This document shows positions 58,961-64,000 of a stretch of 64,000 nucleotides of DNA, one piece after another; position 1 is the first letter of the stretch, and the number at the start of each line of letters is the position of its first letter. The translations under genes and the position numbers were made by a program. The DNA is from Todiramphus chloris collaris (Eukaryota; Chordata; Aves; Coraciiformes; Alcedinidae): NCBI GenBank assembly GCA_025345505.1, contig JANVCC010000040.1, forward strand, positions 9,888,023-9,952,022, read 5' to 3'. Under the pieces are notes generated by a model, which was not told where the DNA came from, searched no databases, and was given only the letters and a program-made list of their open reading frames with translations.

Positions 58961-61900
58961 ATGTGCACTTGTATTTTGATTTAGTTCATTAACCAGCAAC
59001 TATCATACTCCTGACCTACCATCACAATATACCGGTGACCACCTATGGAAGCCATTGCAATAGGGTAACATCGCTGCTTGCCCAGTGATCACCTACGTTG
59101 CCAACAACAGGTTTTACTGATACATCACCTGCCACTCAGGGCTCTGGCAAAACCTTCTATCTATTACTTAACAAAACTCCATGATAACCTTGAGGTGGGG
59201 GATACCTAAACAGCCCAGACTGCAAGCCCAGAACTACCAGGACAAGTAGCAGGTTGATGAATACTATTGCTGTATTAGTAAAAATTATTACTAAATTGTT
59301 CCAGACAGCATGGCAGCCCCTCTGCCCAATGGCCTAGTGCAGATGGGGGGACCACACGCCAGGCAGGCCTTGGGAGCTGGAGACAAGGGTTAATCAGCAG
59401 CACCGATACCCAGGGTAGACAGAGTACCCAGCACAGCTGGGCAGCTGGCAGGCACCACTCAGGGGATCCACCTCCAGCAGCTGCAGCCGTGGGGATGTGC
59501 GGGGCGACCAGCGCTGGACTCTGTTGGGCAGCTCATGCCCTGCCTGGGGACTGGGAGTGAGTCCATCAGATCCCAGTCTCCCTCTGTCAGCTCCTCACTT
59601 TCGTGTTTGTGCAGAGGTTTAACAGTCACAGGTCTCTCTCACCACTTTGGAGGTGTTCACTGAGCCATTTGCAAATGGTTACTGTAACTGAATATTCAGA
59701 TGTAGGGAGAGGGGGGTTTGGGCTAAAGACATCAGGAAAAGGTTCTGGGGAACCTTAAAGTCCTGCTCCAGGGAGTTACTGAAGTTACACACGCAACGCA
59801 GGCTGCCAGCTCAGCTTGACTTGGCACAGGCTGCATCCCCCATTCATTATTTTTTAGGGATGCAGTGGGCTATTGCTCTTCGGGAAATTAAATGCTTACG
59901 TTAGAAACTGATGCTGTATAATTGTCAGCAGACCACATATTTCACAGGCTCTCACACATCCATACCAGCAGCCTCTGCCCTGACCCAAAACACAGCTAGA
60001 GGCAGGGAAGACCAACCCCTTCTCTGAAGCAGGGGTCAGCATTAGGACCAAGAGGAACGTCTGTCTGCATGGGTTAGAAACAAAGCTCATGCTGCCAAAG
60101 CCAACAGGGAGCTCAGCAACTGGTATCAAACATCAACGACCCTCTGCCTACAGCTTGATTACACCACGGTGGGTTTCTCGGGCCGCCCTTTGATGTGCCG
60201 ACAGCAGCGAAGTCGCTGCGTTGGATTTACCGCAAAGCGGGCGGCAGCACACAGACCAAAATCACACCGCGTGAAGCATTACTGTTAAATTAGCAGGAGA
60301 TAACGCAGTCAACACCTCAGCATGGAGAGAGGCCGACTGGTACCTCTCATCTCAAAGGAACTCTGGGAAGTTCATTTAGAAACCTGACAATCAACACATC
60401 CTACGTGTATTTCCATCCCTGGAAGCCACTCTTTGATAGGCGATTGCCAGAAAAAGGGCACATCGTTTGTCATAAGCCATTATATAAGAACATGTGTAAA
60501 ACTATGCAAACCTGTACCGAGCTGAGCACTCCCAGTACTACGGGAGTCACCAAACAGAATATTCTGTTCCGCTGCAGGAGACTAAGTGCAAATCACGGAG
60601 GCTTTCCTGGGTAGAAGTGGAGAACCGTCAGGGCAGAGAGAGGATGAGTTCACTACTGTGTCTCTCCTTGCACCAGGCATGACAGGGGATGCTGGTGCAG
60701 GCAGGAGGCTGGGAAAGGACCTGCCTCAGCAGTGGAAAAAGCAAGAGGGGGATTAAAAAACTGTTGCTTGTAGTCCCGGCTTAATCCACTAACCTGCATG
60801 ACGTTCGGTGAAAAGGTCTTGTAAATGCTTGATCAGCAGCACGACCACATCGTATAGGAAAGAAAAAAGGAAAGAAGGGCAGATCCAGAGGGAAATACAT
60901 ATATCCCAGCATTACCTTTCCCTACAGCTTGCTATTTATTGAAGAAGCAGCAAAAGCTCCAGTGCGCTTCAGAATACAAACGCTGACATGGAAATTCAGA
61001 GCCCTGAACCACTTCCAACAGGGAAAATATACTGACCGCAGTCTGTTTGGAGGTCAAACAAAATCAATAGCCTTTCTCTCCAGTCTGTCTCTAAACTAAG
61101 CTTCTTTCAAAGACATCCAGAGAAAATGGATCATCTTTTGTTGTTCTGTGTTTTGGGTTGGGCTTTTTTTGTTTTGCTTTTTTTTTAAATGGTCAGACAT
61201 TCATAGTAGTGTAAGAAACTCCTTCCTCCCTCAACATACTGAAAGGATTGTATAGAGGTCAAAACTGCCCATCAGTTTTACTACACAATAGATGAGTTAT
61301 CCAGTTCTTGGGGAGGAAACCAAGCTGGAAGACGCTTAACACTGGGTAAGAGAGGAAAAAATAAATCAATGTTTTTGCTTGACTGGGGTACGTTTAAAGC
61401 TGGTTGTCAATTAGTTCGACACAGTTTGCTGTTACAGAGCACAACAATTTAGCCTCAGGAGCTGAAGTTTGCTGTGTTTCCTCAGATTCCTCCTGCAGAG
61501 AGACAGATATTGGCTGCAGCCAGGTCAGGCACCAAGGAGGAAGGCAGCCTGACATCAGATACAGCAGGACCGGGGACTCCTTCCTTCCATTCAAAGTACC
61601 CAGTAAACTGGATTCATGTCCAGAAAGGTGTCAAGACGATAACTGGTTATTGCACTGGTATGAAGTGTGCCTCTCCATTGCACAGCACACACCTTTTAAG
61701 ATAAACTACAGTTTATATGTATACCCTGTGCAGATGGTGCCATCTTTACAGATGTAAGCAGGTCACCCCAAGCTGAGGGAAAAGGCCAAAGGATTAAAGT
61801 GGTAGAATGGAAAACTTTGCCTACATTCAATTTTAAAAATAATATAAATTCTTTAAAATCCCAACACAAAAATGGCAAGGAGAAAAGGAAGAGACAAACC

Positions 61901-62034
61901 ACAAAAAGACACTTCCTAACAGTCCCACTGACTGCATCCAAAAGAGAACTCCTGCCTTCAGAGTAACGGATCACTGATGACTATCTGCCAGTTCTGTTCT
62001 GACAGCCAGTGTTGAAAGACACTCACCAAATCGC

Positions 62035-62130
62035 AAAATAACTTAGGCTAGGAAGGCTCTTCAGAGGTCATCCAGCTCAACCCTCTGCTCAGAGCAGGAC
62101 CATCAGGGCTAGAGACCACCAGCTCCTTAG
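62035..62130 (-). mobile_element. Diverged CR1 3'-end fragment
   Basis: ACTTAGGCTAGGAAGGCTCT, then GAGGTCATCCAGCTCAACCC, TCTGCTCAGAGCAGGACCAT. It resembles the reverse of a CR1 end but is more degraded than the others. Confidence 0.65.
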
Positions 62131-64000
62131 CTGTACTCCAGCTACCCTGCAACACGTCACTGTTCCCGGGATAGCTAACATCCTTGTCCTGGTTTAAGCA
62201 CACCTAAGACGTGTGCTCACCGCATCAGACGCGGCTGCAGTAGGACAGCCACATCTGTAGCTGACTTGGGCCCCAGCACCAGTGAAACTGAGAACAGACC
62301 CCAGCAGGAGTGAGCTGTCCATGGGCACGACCATGAGGCTCTGCTGTCTCTGCACCACAGTGCACAGAGCCACACAGATTCACATGTGAATGCACAGATA
62401 TCCTGCACTGCGGCCGTCTGCTGCTGGCAGTACCTGTGCAAGCTACAGCAAAGCTACTGTGCCTCTCTGACTCCCCTTCGGAGCGCAGAGCACACGTATC
62501 CCGATTCACCCACCGCCTGCCCTGCACTCCCATATGCCACAGGAAGAAGGGTTTGTTCCACCAGCCGCCGGAAAGGGCGCCTCATTTCTCAGCGAACATA
62601 TTTAGCATCATCTGATCCGGATCTTAGCTTCTTCTCTCTTTCCCACACAGGTCTAATAGTTCCAGCGCTAGAAAATCCTGGCGAAGCTCAAACCAGGTTA
62701 CAGCCACGGTGACCATCAAACATTCACCCAGACTCATTATGGCTGCAAGAACAACCAAGGCCAGCAGCCAGAAACAAAAGTGCTGTTTCTTTGCAACGCT
62801 TTTTATCTCCCCTCCTCCAGTCCTCCCAGGTGGAACGATTTACCCGGTGACTACACAGCTCTTACATTTGCTTCTTAGCACCCCCAAATTAGTAGGTGTA
62901 AAGTCAATATCCTTTTGCCTATTTACTCCTAATGAGTCACCAGTCAGAAACTTAACTTGAAAAAAGAACGGTTACAAATGCAGATGCAGAAGCAAATGAA
63001 ATAAAGGCAAGAATCACCACTGAGCAAACGTTGCACAAAAGCAAGGGGCTGGGCACACCACGCAGCACCCCACCATTGTCACCAGCTAAAACCTAACAGC
63101 TTTGATTTGCCTCCCACCGGCTAAAATGGTTTGAAATGCAAGTTCTTAACAAAGGTGCAAGACACAGGAGGAATGGGAGGCACTGCTGGGCACTTAATCT
63201 CCTTTCAGTCTCACACAGGAGCTCCAGGAATGGCTCTGCTGAAGTCGCTGGAGTTTCATGAACATAGGAAAGAGGATAATCAGGCCTCAGTTGTAACAGA
63301 AATCCAGCCCTCTGATCCCTCCGTGCAACCAGCAGACAATGTTATTTGGGATTTATACTAAAGGTACCTTTAGGCAAGCTCCTTTGCTGCTGGAACCCGG
63401 GACAACATCACTGCTCCCAAGAGGACAAGACCAGCTTTCAGCAGCTGTGGAGTTCACCCTTTGGCTCGACAATGTGTGATTTGAAGCTAGGAACCCAAAC
63501 CCTCCTCAGCCTGCTTCAGCACTCACCCCTGCCAAAGTCTGCCCGAGCAGTAACTGGGGTTCTGTGGTGAGGATACCCCCCACACCCACACCGCGTGGGG
63601 GGCACAGCCATGCTGTGAGCCTCAGGACTGTCCCTGGCCAAGCAGTGAGGCCACTTGGACATGATTCTTTCAGATCTATCTGGTGTTTACATGACATCCT
63701 ATTCTTAGCCCTTCCTTGCTGCTTCTCCACACAGGTCTTCACCACCTCCAGTGGCTGTGGGTGACATCCACGACTGCTAGAGCTCCCCCCACATCCAACC
63801 ACCTATTTCCTCTCCTGCTTGTCCTTCCAAAAGCACTTGAGAACATCAGGTATATACTAAATCATACCAGCCACGCCAACTTGAAGCCAGGATCCCAAGC
63901 ATATGTCGCCTACCATATGCTCAAACGCCAATGGCTTGCGTCACCGTTGCGCTGCTTGGGCACAACATCTGCTCCTCCTCCGTCCCACCAGCTCTTGGAT

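Larger units (their letters stand above)
47044..64000 (-). other. FGF18: FGF18 preceding intron (phase 1), continuing past the window
   Basis: This is the intron upstream of the penultimate coding exon. On the minus strand I searched by eye for the next FGF18 exon (LYQLYSRTSGKHIQVLGRRI and the NQTRARDD segment) and did not see it. It is either beyond 64000 or in the 100-N gap at 58467-58566. Contents: CR1 fragments (51.44-51.94, 57.57-57.71, 62.0 kb), a T/G-rich tract (51.19-51.27 kb), a T-run (56.45 kb), a CTC run (58.02 kb), a CpG-rich patch (58.16-58.47 kb), and TAAT-rich blocks (49.55-49.77 and 58.74-58.95 kb). No second gene was recognised. Confidence 0.65.

Noticed and set aside
1..64000. 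A new multi-gene or defence-type system
   Set aside because: Only FGF18 exons and CR1 remnants have coding support. No cluster of related genes, no RNA genes and no intact element was seen on either strand.

Overview
This window is vertebrate nuclear DNA, most likely from a bird. At least nine CR1-type LINE fragments are present, several ending in the 8-bp ATTCTATG-like tails typical of avian CR1. Introns are large, signals are eukaryotic (GT/AG splice sites, AATAAA), and there is no bacterial gene packing. The only gene I can support is the 3' part of FGF18 (fibroblast growth factor 18), on the minus strand. The terminal coding exon (28319-28585) and the preceding coding exon (46937-47043) are separated by an 18.35-kb intron. 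They join in frame and match, residue for residue in length, the last 123 residues of the 207-residue mammalian FGF18 as I recall it. The coding exons further upstream were not found between 47044 and 64000.

Layout. 1-27360 is gene-free sequence 3' of FGF18. It holds CR1 remnants, a GATA microsatellite, a CpG-dense patch beside a 41-bp minisatellite and a ~1-kb TATG-rich satellite (9.2-11.0 kb), a possible very old LINE remnant (19.2-19.65 kb), and several AT-rich, TAAT-motif-rich blocks that look like candidate conserved noncoding elements. 27365-28318 is the probable FGF18 3' UTR, with several AATAAA signals, AU-rich elements, A/C-only tracts and, in the sense strand, a 48-nt U tract. 28586-46936 is the last intron (CR1 copies, a 34-bp minisatellite with an assembly gap, a CTC repeat). 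47044-64000 is the start of the preceding intron. It contains CR1 copies, a TAAT-rich block at 49.55-49.77 kb, a CpG-rich patch ending in a 100-N gap at 58467-58566, and an AT-rich block with an inverted repeat and a TCF/LEF-like site at 58.8 kb.

FGF18 is a secreted ligand of the FGF8/17/18 subfamily that signals through FGFRs with heparan sulfate. The surrounding gene-poor sequence is the type of setting in which its distant enhancers would lie, but no enhancer can be proved from one sequence. I found no multi-gene system, RNA gene, CRISPR array or intact mobile element. The many open reading frames outside FGF18 and CR1 look like chance frames. All three assembly gaps are in or next to repeats.
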